From contig CAYRLB010000001.1 in the NCBI GenBank assembly GCA_964424945.1, forward strand, positions 9,649 through 73,648: a stretch of DNA of 64,000 nucleotides, in the 5' to 3' direction. Shown one piece after another: positions 15,786 through 24,703 of the stretch. Position 1 is the stretch's first letter. Every line of letters begins with the position of its first letter. A model generated the notes under the pieces. It searched no databases, was not told the origin of the DNA, and saw only the letters and a list, made by a program, of their open reading frames with translations. The position numbers and the translations under genes are program-made. Source of the DNA: WHSP01 sp964424945 (GTDB lineage Bacteria; Gemmatimonadota; Gemmatimonadetes; Longimicrobiales; Longimicrobiaceae).

Positions 15786-16729
15786 CACGGCTGACCCCCC
15801 AGCCGGATGGCGAGCGCGATCGCCTCGATCATCGATGAGGGATCCGCGAGATCTTTCCCCGCGATATCGAGCGCGGTGCCGTGGTCGGGGCTGGTCCGCG
15901 GGAAGGGAAGCCCCAGAGTGACGTTGACGCCCGACCCGAAGGTGGCGGTCTTGAATGCCGCCATCCCCACATCGTGATAGGGTGCGATCACCACGTCGAA
16001 CTCCCCCGCCATCGCGCGCATGAATACGGTGTCGGCAGGGATGGGGCCGACCGCGGTGATTCCGGCGCTGCGGAGCCGTTCGAGTGCCGGTGCGTAGATC
16101 CGCGCTTCCTCATCGCCGAACAGGCCATTGTCGGAGGCGTGGGGATTGAAGGCACATAGCGCAATGCGAGGGTCAGGCAGTCCCCACCATCGGCGCAGCG
16201 ATGAAGAGGTCAGCGCGCTCTGGCCGACCAGCAGATCGGAGGTGAGCGTACGAGGGACATCCCTGAGAGGCAGATGGGTCGTCGCGAGCACCACGCGAAG
16301 GGGACCGCGCGTGTCGTTCCCTTCGGAGGACATCAGCATCACGACCTCGGGCGAGCTCGTGAGCTGCTGCAGCATTTCGGTGTGACCGGGGAAGTTCCAG
16401 CCGCCCGCATGGAACGCCGCCTTGTCGATCGGCGCCGTCACGAGCGCGTCGATCGTGCCACTGAGCGCCATCTCGACGCCCCGCTCGATCGCCGCCCCCG
16501 CAACAGCCCCCGCCTCCGCTTCGTTCCCCCCGGCGCTCCAGCCGGGGATGTCAATGCGGGGCCAATCTCCGGCAACCAGCCCTTCAGGGCCGATGAGAAT
16601 GTACTCGGCGCGACCGGAGATGGATGGATGGGCCAGCGCCTTCGCGGTGACTTCCGGGCCAATCCCCCGCGGATCGCCGAGCGTGATCCCGATGCGGGGC
16701 GTGCGTGCCTTCGAATCGTCGTTCGTCAC
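15785..16729 (-). CDS. pdxA: 4-hydroxythreonine-4-phosphate dehydrogenase
   Basis: Pyridoxal-phosphate synthesis by the DXP-dependent route. The start GTG 16729 (MTNDDSKARTPRIGITLGDP) is chosen because it overlaps the rqcP stop (GTGA); the longer open frame upstream is antisense to rqcP. The three metal-binding histidines are in FPGHTEML, TTHLPLRDV and APYHDVGMAAFK, with GVNVTLGLPFPRTSPDHGTA after them. At 314 residues it is slightly shorter than the E. coli enzyme. No pdxJ lies in the window. Confidence 0.95.
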   Translation of the reverse strand: MTNDDSKARTPRIGITLGDPRGIGPEVTAKALAHPSISGRAEYILIGPEGLVAGDWPRIDIPGWSAGGNEAEAGAVAGAAIERGVEMALSGTIDALVTAPIDKAAFHAGGWNFPGHTEMLQQLTSSPEVVMLMSSEGNDTRGPLRVVLATTHLPLRDVPRTLTSDLLVGQSALTSSSLRRWWGLPDPRIALCAFNPHASDNGLFGDEEARIYAPALERLRSAGITAVGPIPADTVFMRAMAGEFDVVIAPYHDVGMAAFKTATFGSGVNVTLGLPFPRTSPDHGTALDIAGKDLADPSSMIEAIALAIRLGGQP

Positions 16730-16992
16730 AGTTCGCTCAGCCGTTCGTCCCGGACGACCTCGTACATCTCGCGCGCAGCCTTCTTCGACGTCGATTTCGG
16801 CGGCAGCGAAAGCACGCGGATCTCGAGCAGTCGGTTCGAGAAGCGGAGCGTCACGCTGCTCCCCTCCCGGACCTCCTGGCTCGGCTTCGCACGGGATCCG
16901 TCGAGCTCGATCGCGCCGGCCTCGCACGCGTCCTTTGCTTCGGAGCGGCTGCGCGTGAGGCAGAGCCGATGAAGAGCGACGTCGATCCTCAA
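16726..16992 (-). CDS. rqcP: S4-domain ribosome quality-control protein RqcP-like
   Basis: An 88-residue S4 RNA-binding protein. The domain runs RIDVALHRLCLTRSRSEAKDA through GAIELDGSRAKPSQEV. The tail KKAAREMYEVVRDERL closely resembles Bacillus RqcP (YabO), which works with RqcH to add alanine tails on stalled 50S subunits. The Hsp15/HslR family is the alternative. The start is TTG 16992 with GAGG just upstream. An rqcH homologue is in the same window at 55741, which strengthens the RqcP reading. Confidence 0.82.
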   Translation of the reverse strand: MRIDVALHRLCLTRSRSEAKDACEAGAIELDGSRAKPSQEVREGSSVTLRFSNRLLEIRVLSLPPKSTSKKAAREMYEVVRDERLSEL

Positions 16993-16999
16993 GCCTCGA

Positions 17000-18343
17000 T
17001 CAGAGTCGAACGTTGACGTAGATCTGCTCCCGCAGCTCCAGCAGGTGCTGCTCCATCAGCTTCTGCTGCTCGAGCGCCTGCCGGATGCGTGGTCGGGCGT
17101 CCTCCAGCGTGTACTCACGCGCGTCCTGCTGATCGTTGAACTGAAGCACGACCCATCGCGGACCGCGCGGATGTTCGAAGCGGAAAGGCCCGACGACATC
17201 GCCGACCTCGGCACCCGCGACTGCAGCACCATATTCGGGCGGAATACGGTCGAGGATCAGGTTGGAAGCGACCGCCGGAAGAAGTTCATCTTCGGCATTG
17301 TAGCGGTTGGCCAGCTCCTGAATCGACGCTCCGCCCCGCACCGCTTCCGCGACCGAATCGGCCCGAACCCGACCCCTCTCGATATCCGCGGCCGTCACTT
17401 CCGGCTGAATAAGGATGTGTCGCGCCTGTCGCTCCGCCGTGCGCGTCCGATCGACCCGGATGATGTGGAAGCCGAAATCCGTCTCCACGATGCCGCTCGT
17501 CTGGCCGGCCCGAAGCGCGAAGGCGACCTGCTCGAATTCGGGGACCATCTGGCCGGTTCCGAACCAGCCCAGATCACCACCACTCTCCGCATTGCTCGCA
17601 TCGTCCGAAAACCGCCGTGCAAGAACTGCGAAGTCGGCGCCGCCGCGGAGCTCGGCCAGGACCTCCTCCGCCTCCGCAATCGCCGCCTGGCGCGCCGAAT
17701 CAGTTGGTTGGGGGGTGACAACCACCTGACGGAAGGAAACGGTCGCGGGCCGCTGTCCGAGTGCCGCCCGATTGGCATCGAAGTAGGCCTGCACTTCCGA
17801 CTCGTTGATGACGGGCGGCGTGCGGTTCTGCAGAACCTGGCTGAGATAGCGGGTCTTGATGGCGTCAGCACGGTAGATCTCGAGGAGATCCCGGCGGAAG
17901 GCCGCCATGGTTCGTCCCTCCGACGCCAGAAGCTGACGGAACGCCTCCGGGGAGCCGAGGTCCTGCTCCGCCTGACTGATCCGCTGCTCCACCCCTGGAA
18001 GGACGTCCTGGTCGGAGACAGTCACGTTGGCGCGCTTGGCCGCGGCAAGGATCAGCATGTCGTTGACGCTCGCCTCGATGAGCTGCCGGGCGGCGAGATC
18101 GACCTGTGCAGGATCGTTCGGAAGCTCGCCGGCGGCGTGCAACCTGCCGACCTCGTTGATGATGGTCGAGTAGAGCAGGATGGAGTCGCCGACGACGGCC
18201 AGTACCCGGTCGACGATCGTTTCCTCCAGCTGGTTCGCAGCCATCGGGGCGGGTTGCGCGCCTGGGGCGACCTGACCTGCGAGGGGAGCCGCCGTGACGC
18301 TCAGTACAAGCAGTGCGAGGGTCCGGACGATGCCATGCTTCAT
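17000..18343 (-). CDS. surA: SurA-like periplasmic parvulin peptidyl-prolyl isomerase
   Basis: Chaperone for outer-membrane proteins. A signal peptide (LALLVLSVTAAPLAGQ) is followed by a SurA N-terminal helical domain starting EETIVDRVLAVVGDSILLYS. The first parvulin domain includes GGDLGWFGTGQMVPEFEQVAF and DFGFHIIRVDR. A second, degenerate rotamase segment begins RQARHILIQPEV. The 447-residue length fits SurA. ATG 18343 is preferred because it opens the signal peptide. It follows a second parvulin lipoprotein gene. Confidence 0.88.
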   Translation of the reverse strand: MKHGIVRTLALLVLSVTAAPLAGQVAPGAQPAPMAANQLEETIVDRVLAVVGDSILLYSTIINEVGRLHAAGELPNDPAQVDLAARQLIEASVNDMLILAAAKRANVTVSDQDVLPGVEQRISQAEQDLGSPEAFRQLLASEGRTMAAFRRDLLEIYRADAIKTRYLSQVLQNRTPPVINESEVQAYFDANRAALGQRPATVSFRQVVVTPQPTDSARQAAIAEAEEVLAELRGGADFAVLARRFSDDASNAESGGDLGWFGTGQMVPEFEQVAFALRAGQTSGIVETDFGFHIIRVDRTRTAERQARHILIQPEVTAADIERGRVRADSVAEAVRGGASIQELANRYNAEDELLPAVASNLILDRIPPEYGAAVAGAEVGDVVGPFRFEHPRGPRWVVLQFNDQQDAREYTLEDARPRIRQALEQQKLMEQHLLELREQIYVNVRL

Positions 18344-18386
18344 ATAGACTTTCCGCGGTGGTGCGCTGACGAAAGATGGATGCGAC

Positions 18387-18410
18387 ACGGGGGGCGTCTC
18401 CGCCCCCCGT
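18387..18410. repeat. Perfect 10-bp GC hairpin between two parvulin genes
   Basis: ACGGGGGGCG (18387-18396), loop TCTC, CGCCCCCCGT (18401-18410). It lies 44 bp before the surA-like start on the transcribed minus strand. There is no T-run, so it may act as an mRNA stability or processing element rather than a terminator. Confidence 0.6.
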
Positions 18411-18478
18411 AGCCCCGTTGGATCATACGCGACAGCCGGAGGGGAGTTCCTTACCCCCCGGCCGTCACGGGCACCCCT

Positions 18479-20017
18479 CTACGGATTGGCCGGTGCGGGT
18501 GCTGCCTCACCAGGGGCGCCACCCTCCTCGGCGGGGGCGACGCTCCTCATGATCGAGTCGAGCATCGCGGGGTCGATCCCAGCCGGCATCTGGGTCGGGT
18601 CGGGTGCCGGCTGCGCAGCACGGATCTGCTCGAGCTGCGAGACGACCTCGACGACGGCCGCATCATTGATCTCGAAGTCGTAGGCATCGCGCAGAGCGAA
18701 GCCCAGACTTCCGAGCGGAATGTACGGCGCCTGACCCGAAATCACTCCCTGCAGGATCGCCATCACATGCTGGTCGAGCTCGGCTTCGGTCGCCCCTGCG
18801 CGACCTGCGTCGGCGAAGCCAGTGGCCTCGATCAGCTCCCGGATCGCTATGCGTGCTTCAGTGCGGAGCTGCGTGTCCTCCTCCTCGGAGAGCGAGATGC
18901 CGAGGTTCTCGGCTTCCCTCAGCAGCAGCTCCATCTGGACGAGCTGCTGGATACCCTGCTCGAGCTGGTCGTCCGGAGCAGTGGCGAAGGCATTCTGCAC
19001 CTGTGGCTGCTGCGTGCGGATGAAGTCCGCGAACTCGGCTGCGGTGAACTCCCCACCCTCGTAGGTAGCGATCTCACGGCGGGCGGCGCGTCCACGCAGG
19101 TTGATGCTCGGCTGCGCGGCGATCTCCTTCGCGGCGGCGAGGCCAGCCTGCTGAACCTCGACCCCGGCCCGTGCAGAAAGTGAGTCGAGGTAGGCAATCT
19201 CGGCGTCCTGGATCGCGTTCTGGACGAGATAGTTCCGGAAGTTCTCGCGCTCCGTCCCGATCTCCGGCTGGCGACGCTCCTCGACCAGGATCACATGGAA
19301 GCCGAAGGGCGTCTCGACGACGTCGCTCAGCTGGCCCGGCTCTAGTGCGAATGCGGCGGCCTCGAACTGCTCGACCATCCGCCCGCGGCTGAAGAAGCCG
19401 AGGTCGCCGCCCTGCACGGCGCTACCCGGATCCTGCGAGTGCTGCGCTGCCAGCTCGGCGAAGGATTCACCGCCAGCCGCCCGTGACCGAAGCGACTCCG
19501 CTTCCTGGCGAACGCTGTCGCGCTGCTCGGCAGTCGCATCCGTCGCCGTGCGGAGAAGAATGTGCCGCGCGCGGATTTCGGCGCTCGGCCCATCCGTCGC
19601 CCACCGGCGCGTGATCTCGGCGTCGTCGAAGAGCGTGTCGACCTCGATGACCCGGTTCCGGAGCTGCATCACCAGCGCCTGCTCGCGCACCGGCTGGATG
19701 AACTTCTCCAGATCGATGGCAGCGAGCGTGCTGTCCTCCGAGACGGCCTCGGCGAGAAGGGTGTAGTCGACCCACAGATCGGTTACCGCGCGGACGACCT
19801 GCGGATCCGCGGGGATGTCCGGAATGGCGCCGATCATGTTGGTCACCTGCTCGACGCGGAGCTCACGGCCGGCGGCGCGCGCCACGACATCGGTGTGGCC
19901 GGTGAGCGCATCGCTCAACCCGCTGCATCCGGTGGCCGTAAGCAGTGCCACCGCTGCGGATGCCCGCCAAGGGGATTGCATGATGCAGCGCCCGATGGCG
20001 CGGCTGAAGGACGTCAT
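18479..20017 (-). CDS. Parvulin-type peptidyl-prolyl isomerase, probable lipoprotein
   Basis: A 512-residue PpiC/PrsA-like foldase. The N-terminus has a hydrophobic segment ending in a lipobox-like ATGCSGL, so outer- or inner-membrane anchoring is likely. The central parvulin domain reads IRARHILLRTATDATAEQRD, then GGDLGFFSRGRMVEQFEAAAF and PFGFHVILVEE. A long helical C-terminal chaperone domain ends in an Ala/Pro-rich tail. ATG 20017 is chosen as the first codon giving the signal sequence; upstream codons are antisense-like. It lies 41 bp after mfd and before the surA-like gene. Confidence 0.87.
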   Translation of the reverse strand: MTSFSRAIGRCIMQSPWRASAAVALLTATGCSGLSDALTGHTDVVARAAGRELRVEQVTNMIGAIPDIPADPQVVRAVTDLWVDYTLLAEAVSEDSTLAAIDLEKFIQPVREQALVMQLRNRVIEVDTLFDDAEITRRWATDGPSAEIRARHILLRTATDATAEQRDSVRQEAESLRSRAAGGESFAELAAQHSQDPGSAVQGGDLGFFSRGRMVEQFEAAAFALEPGQLSDVVETPFGFHVILVEERRQPEIGTERENFRNYLVQNAIQDAEIAYLDSLSARAGVEVQQAGLAAAKEIAAQPSINLRGRAARREIATYEGGEFTAAEFADFIRTQQPQVQNAFATAPDDQLEQGIQQLVQMELLLREAENLGISLSEEEDTQLRTEARIAIRELIEATGFADAGRAGATEAELDQHVMAILQGVISGQAPYIPLGSLGFALRDAYDFEINDAAVVEVVSQLEQIRAAQPAPDPTQMPAGIDPAMLDSIMRSVAPAEEGGAPGEAAPAPANP

Positions 20018-20058
20018 TGCTGTCTCCGGCAAAGTGTAGTGAAGGGCGCGACGCCTGG

Positions 20059-23000
20059 TCAGGCCGCCGCCGAACGGTCGCGGGTAAGCGCCCGCAAGGC
20101 GCCTATCAACGTTACTGCCACCGACTCGGGACCCCGGCGGTGAAGCGTCAGGGACAATGGGAGCGGGCGCTGGAGCTCGACTTCCAGCTGGTACTCGGTG
20201 AAAATTCGCTGGAGAGCGGCCACCCTCGGAACGACGCCAGTCCTGAAATTTAGGCGCGCATCCCACGGCCGGACAAGGATACGCTCCAGCCCCAGTTCTG
20301 TGCCGAGCAGACGAAGCGCCGCGGTATGAAGCAGCGTCTCCACCTCGATCGGGAGGGGTCCGTACCGATCCCGGAACTCGCGCCGTACCGTGTCGACGCC
20401 CTCCATCGACTCGAGGGTCGAGAGGCGCCGGTAGAAGTGCAGCTTCTGCGCTTCGTCCGGGATGTACTCGTCCGGAATGTACGCCGCGCCATCGACCGAA
20501 ACCTCGGTCGCGGCGAAGGTCGCAGGTCCGCCCTCTCCCTTCAGCTGCTTCACGGCCTGATCGAGGAGCCGCATATAGGTGTCGAAGCCGACGGCGTGCA
20601 CGAATCCCGACTGCGCCGAGCCGAGGATGTTCCCCGCGCCGCGCAGCTCGAGGTCCTTCATCGCGATGCCGAAACCGCTGCCGAGCTCGGTGTAGTGCTC
20701 GAGAACCCGCAGCCGCTTCTCCGCATCTTCCGACACATTCTCGGGAATCAGCAGATAGCAGTACGCGCGATGGTGCGACCGCCCGACCCGGCCGCGGATC
20801 TGATAGAGCTGTGACAGCCCGAACTGATCCGCCCGATCGACGATGAGGGTATTCGCGTTCGGAACGTCGAGGCCACTCTCGATGATGGATGTCGCCACGA
20901 GAATGTCCACCTCGCCATTCACGAAGCGGCGCATGATCTCCTCGAGCTCCTTCTCCTTCATCTGGCCGTGCCCCACCTCGATCCGGGCGTCCGGGATCAG
21001 GCGCTGCACACGCTGTGCGAGCGTGTGGATCGTTTCGATCCTGTTGTGGACGAGGAAGATCTGACCACCCCGATCCATCTCCCGCCGGATCGCATCTTCG
21101 ATGACGGCGTCCGACCAGGGCAGCACATGTGTGATGATGGGCTGACGGTCCCGCGGCGGCGTCTGGATCAGGGTCATATCCCGGATCCCCAGCAGCGAGA
21201 AGTGAAGCGTGCGGGGGATCGGGGTGGCGGTGAGGGTGAGGACATCAACCGTCCGCTTGAGCTGCTTCAGCCGCTCCTTGTGCTTCACGCCGAACCGCTG
21301 CTCCTCGTCGACGACGAGCAGCCCCAGGTTCGGGAACTCGACGTCTGTTGAAAGGAGCCGGTGCGTTCCGATGACGATGTCGATCGTTCCATCGGCGATC
21401 CCCTTCAGCACCTCCGACTGCTCCTTCGCGGATCGGAACCGGGAGAGCGCCTCGAGCCGGACCGGGAAGCCCGCCAATCGTTCCGCGAAGCTCTGCAGAT
21501 GCTGCTCCGCGAGAATCGTCGTGGGGACGAGGACGGCGACCTGCTTGCCATCCTGTACAGCCTTGAAGGCCGCGCGGATTGCGATCTCCGTCTTCCCGTA
21601 GCCGACGTCCCCGCAGATGAGCCGGTCCATCGGCCGGACCGACTCCATGTCGCGCTTCACATCTTCCGTCGCCTGGCGCTGATCGGGGGTGTCCTCGAAA
21701 AGGAAGGCGGACTCCATCTCCCGCTGCCACCGCGAATCCTCCGAGAAGGAGTAGCCTTCGGACGCTTCCCGCGCGGCATACAGCTCGAGAAGCTCGGCGG
21801 CCATCTCCTCGATCGCCTTCCGTGTACGGTCGCGGGTACGGGCCCACTCCTTCCCGCCGATCTTGTGGACCTTCGGCGGCGGCCCGTCGTCCATGTCCGA
21901 CACCCACCGCTCGATGAGATCGACGCGATGCACCGGGACGCGGAGGAACTCACCCCCGGCGTACTCGATGACGAGCGTCTCGAAGATTTCCTCCCCGAGC
22001 CTGACCGTCTCCATCCGCTGGAAGCGACCGATGCCGTGGTCCATGTGCACGACGTAGTCGCCCGGCTTCAGCGCGGCGAAGCTCTCGATCGTCAGCCCGC
22101 CCCGGAACTGCCGCCGCCGTCGAAGCCTCCGGGTGCGCCTGAAGATCTCGTGATCGGTAAGCACGCGGAATGCGGGGACCGCCTCCGCGAGGACGAAGCC
22201 GCCATTGACCGAGCCGGTCGCCAGAGTCACGCCTGTGCTGACCTTCAGATCCTCGAGCAGCTCCTGCAGGCGGTCGAGCTGCCCGTCATTGTCGCAGAGA
22301 ATGAGCGTGCGCTCCCCGCGACGGGCTCCTTCCCGAAGGATCTCGCCCAGGAGCGGCATGTCCCGCTGGATGATCTCCGGCGGTCGCACGCGGAAGTGCA
22401 GCTCGGGGGCCGACCCGGGGGCACCCTCCCGGTTCAGGAAGATACGGGGAAAGCGCGCGACCTCCTCGGCGACGTCGTCCGGGGGGGCGAAGAGGCTTTC
22501 AGGACCTTCGGGCTTCGCACCGGCGGCGAGCTCAGCGGCGTGCAGGCGCTGGACTTCGGCCCACGTACGCTCCCAGTCTGCGGTCGCGGTGCCTCCTCCC
22601 GCATCAACGACGATCGCTTCGGAGGGCAGGTAGGAAAGGAGGGTGCGCGGCGCCGCCGTTCCCCGACCGGACGCCTGAAGGGGGGCGTATCGCACATCGA
22701 CCGGGAGAACCCGCAGACTTTCGAGAGGTCCGACCGAGAGCTGTGTGAGCACATCGAAGCGGCGGATCGACTCGATCGTGTCGCCCCAGAACTCCACACG
22801 GGCAGGTTCGGGGGTCCCGAAACCGAAAAGGTCCAGGATGCCGCCGCGTGAGGCGAACTGTCCCACCTCCTCGACCGCCGCGACCCGCTCGAAGCCCATC
22901 GCTTCCAGCCGCTCGATGACCGTCGCCGGTCGGACTTCCTCGCCGGCGCGCAGTTCGAGCTGCATCTCCTGCAGCCGGTCCACCGCGAGGGACCGCTCCT

Positions 23001-23385
23001 GGATCGCACGATGCGTCGTGACGAGGATCGGCGCGCGCCCCGTCAGCAGGGCTTCGAGCGCCTCGACGCGCAGCCCCCCAATCTCGACATGCGTCTCGGC
23101 CTCCTCATACGGAAGCGATTCGCGCTGCGGATAGACGAGGGCGTGCCCCTCACCGAGGATCGACTCCAGATCCGCGATCATATGCTCCGCGGCGTCCGGG
23201 GTCGGCGTAACGATCACCCAGATGCGCTCGGGCTTCGACCGGTGCAGCGAGGCGACGAGAACAGCGGGCGACGACCCCTGCAGCCCGCTCGCTACGACGG
23301 CTTCGCCGGCACGGGGGAGCGCTTCCGCCAGCGCGGCAAAGCTCGGAGTAGTCTGGAACGCGGAGAGAAGGGCGGGATGCGGCAC
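20059..23385 (-). CDS. mfd: Transcription-repair coupling factor
   Basis: Removes RNA polymerase stalled at DNA damage and recruits UvrA. The 1108 residues show the whole family layout: a UvrB-like N-terminus (VYPQRESLPYEEAETHVEI, GGILDLFGFG), the RNA-polymerase interaction domain (GDYVVHMDHGIGRF) and the RecG-like motor. The motor has Walker A in CGDVGYGKTEIAIRAA, DEEQ in LVVDEEQRFGVKHKE and TATPIPRTLH, followed by the RGRVGRS motif and the C-terminal TRCF domain. It starts with GTG 23385. It heads the long minus-strand run that ends with the SLT gene. Confidence 0.97.
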   Translation of the reverse strand: MPHPALLSAFQTTPSFAALAEALPRAGEAVVASGLQGSSPAVLVASLHRSKPERIWVIVTPTPDAAEHMIADLESILGEGHALVYPQRESLPYEEAETHVEIGGLRVEALEALLTGRAPILVTTHRAIQERSLAVDRLQEMQLELRAGEEVRPATVIERLEAMGFERVAAVEEVGQFASRGGILDLFGFGTPEPARVEFWGDTIESIRRFDVLTQLSVGPLESLRVLPVDVRYAPLQASGRGTAAPRTLLSYLPSEAIVVDAGGGTATADWERTWAEVQRLHAAELAAGAKPEGPESLFAPPDDVAEEVARFPRIFLNREGAPGSAPELHFRVRPPEIIQRDMPLLGEILREGARRGERTLILCDNDGQLDRLQELLEDLKVSTGVTLATGSVNGGFVLAEAVPAFRVLTDHEIFRRTRRLRRRRQFRGGLTIESFAALKPGDYVVHMDHGIGRFQRMETVRLGEEIFETLVIEYAGGEFLRVPVHRVDLIERWVSDMDDGPPPKVHKIGGKEWARTRDRTRKAIEEMAAELLELYAAREASEGYSFSEDSRWQREMESAFLFEDTPDQRQATEDVKRDMESVRPMDRLICGDVGYGKTEIAIRAAFKAVQDGKQVAVLVPTTILAEQHLQSFAERLAGFPVRLEALSRFRSAKEQSEVLKGIADGTIDIVIGTHRLLSTDVEFPNLGLLVVDEEQRFGVKHKERLKQLKRTVDVLTLTATPIPRTLHFSLLGIRDMTLIQTPPRDRQPIITHVLPWSDAVIEDAIRREMDRGGQIFLVHNRIETIHTLAQRVQRLIPDARIEVGHGQMKEKELEEIMRRFVNGEVDILVATSIIESGLDVPNANTLIVDRADQFGLSQLYQIRGRVGRSHHRAYCYLLIPENVSEDAEKRLRVLEHYTELGSGFGIAMKDLELRGAGNILGSAQSGFVHAVGFDTYMRLLDQAVKQLKGEGGPATFAATEVSVDGAAYIPDEYIPDEAQKLHFYRRLSTLESMEGVDTVRREFRDRYGPLPIEVETLLHTAALRLLGTELGLERILVRPWDARLNFRTGVVPRVAALQRIFTEYQLEVELQRPLPLSLTLHRRGPESVAVTLIGALRALTRDRSAAA

Positions 23386-23616
23386 GACGACGGCTACCTA
23401 TCGTATCGGCACGGAACTCCGAAGGACGAATCGATCTTTCGGATCCCCGGTCGATACTCTTAATGAACGGAGAAGGGTGCGGTCCCGGTAAACCCCGGAA
23501 AATACGGGAAGCCGGAGAGTCGCGTCAATGGAGTGGGTTCGGCGGCCGACCTGGAACAAGGGGGTCGGTGGCCGGGGTAAACAGGTACACAGGCTCGCCT
23601 CTTATCATACGCAGCC

Positions 23617-24678
23617 ATGCAACGGATCATCACCGCGCTCGGGTTTCTGCTGGTCGTCGGCGTCGCTTTCCTGCCGCAGCCTATAGCAGCTCAGGTTGCT
23701 GCGAGGGTCTGGGTGGAGGGCACCCCGGACTACTTCCGGCGGGGAGACCGCATGAATGTGAGCTTCTCCGTCAGTGACGACTCCTATGTGGCTGTCGTTC
23801 ACATCGACACGGACGGGAATCTCGACTTCGCCTTTCCCGCTTCCCCCTGGGATAACGAATTCGTCCGTGGTGGCGTCGTTCACTCTGTTCGTCCGCGCGG
23901 GACTTCCGGAGACTGGACGATCCGAACCCGGCCGGGGATCGGCTACTTCTACATCCTGGCATCGCCGACGCCTCTCGACTTCAGCTACTTCCGCGGGCGG
24001 ACGGGGTCGCCCTGGGAGTGGGGTTATGCGGGTCGTGTCGTGCACGGGGACCCCTTCCTCGCCCTCGACCAGCTGGCGCGTCTGCTCCTGCCCTCCTCGA
24101 CCTATTCCCGGTACGCTTACGACTTCTACAGCTATCACGTCGACGGAATCCATCGCTACCCGGCGTACGCCTGTTCCAGCCAGTACTATGACAGCGGTTG
24201 GGGATGGTATCCTTCGTACGGATCATGCAGCAGTCAGGAGCTGTTCCTGCGGCAGAATCCGAACTATTACGATACCCGGCTTTACCGCGGCGACCGGCGG
24301 CAGGTGATCGGACGATACGAGTCGATCGATCCGCGTCACGGCTACAAGGCGTCGCCTGACACACCGTCACCCGGGGTTTCGCCGGGGGGAACCCGGCCGA
24401 GCCTTCAGGGGAGCGGCGGACAAATTCCGAGGCGGGAGGCGGAGCCGGCTCCTGCCCCGGTGCGAGCGCCCGCCGCCGGTCAGCCTTCGCAGGGCCGCGC
24501 GCCTGCGCAGGGACGGCCAGCCGGGCAGGCGCAGCCTGCGCCGGGTGGAGGCTCATCCGGAGGAGCGCGGGAACGCCCGACCCCCGCTGTGAACGACGGA
24601 CCTGCCGCCGCCACGGGGCGAGCGGCTCCGTCGCAAGGTGGCACGGCGCCAGCCCGGACGCGGCCATCCATCGACTGA
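23617..24678 (+). CDS. Secreted DUF4384-type protein with low-complexity tail
   Basis: A signal peptide ending PQPIAAQ precedes a DUF4384-like beta-sandwich (RGDRMNVSFSVSDDSYVAVVHIDTDGNLDFAFP). A Tyr-rich middle region (SRYAYDFYSYHVDGIHRYPAY) has four Cys. The last ~100 residues are a Pro/Gly/Ala/Gln-rich, probably disordered tail. The function is unknown; DUF4384 proteins are exported and often tied to envelope or kinase-linked systems. The short distance between a TATCAT element and the ATG leaves little room for a leader. The M28 peptidase gene begins 25 bp downstream, so the two are probably co-transcribed. Confidence 0.78.
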   Translation: MQRIITALGFLLVVGVAFLPQPIAAQVAARVWVEGTPDYFRRGDRMNVSFSVSDDSYVAVVHIDTDGNLDFAFPASPWDNEFVRGGVVHSVRPRGTSGDWTIRTRPGIGYFYILASPTPLDFSYFRGRTGSPWEWGYAGRVVHGDPFLALDQLARLLLPSSTYSRYAYDFYSYHVDGIHRYPAYACSSQYYDSGWGWYPSYGSCSSQELFLRQNPNYYDTRLYRGDRRQVIGRYESIDPRHGYKASPDTPSPGVSPGGTRPSLQGSGGQIPRREAEPAPAPVRAPAAGQPSQGRAPAQGRPAGQAQPAPGGGSSGGARERPTPAVNDGPAAATGRAAPSQGGTAPARTRPSID

Positions 24679-24703
24679 CACCAGAACGAAGGAAAACGTG
24701 AAG

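Noticed and set aside
16730..16927. N-terminal extension of pdxA
   Set aside because: The added residues are antisense to rqcP; the GTG 16729 start overlaps the rqcP stop and gives the normal PdxA N-terminus.
17045..18412. 455-codon plus-strand frame
   Set aside because: Antisense to the surA-like gene.
21361..22851. 496-codon plus-strand frame inside mfd
   Set aside because: Antisense to mfd, no recognisable protein features.
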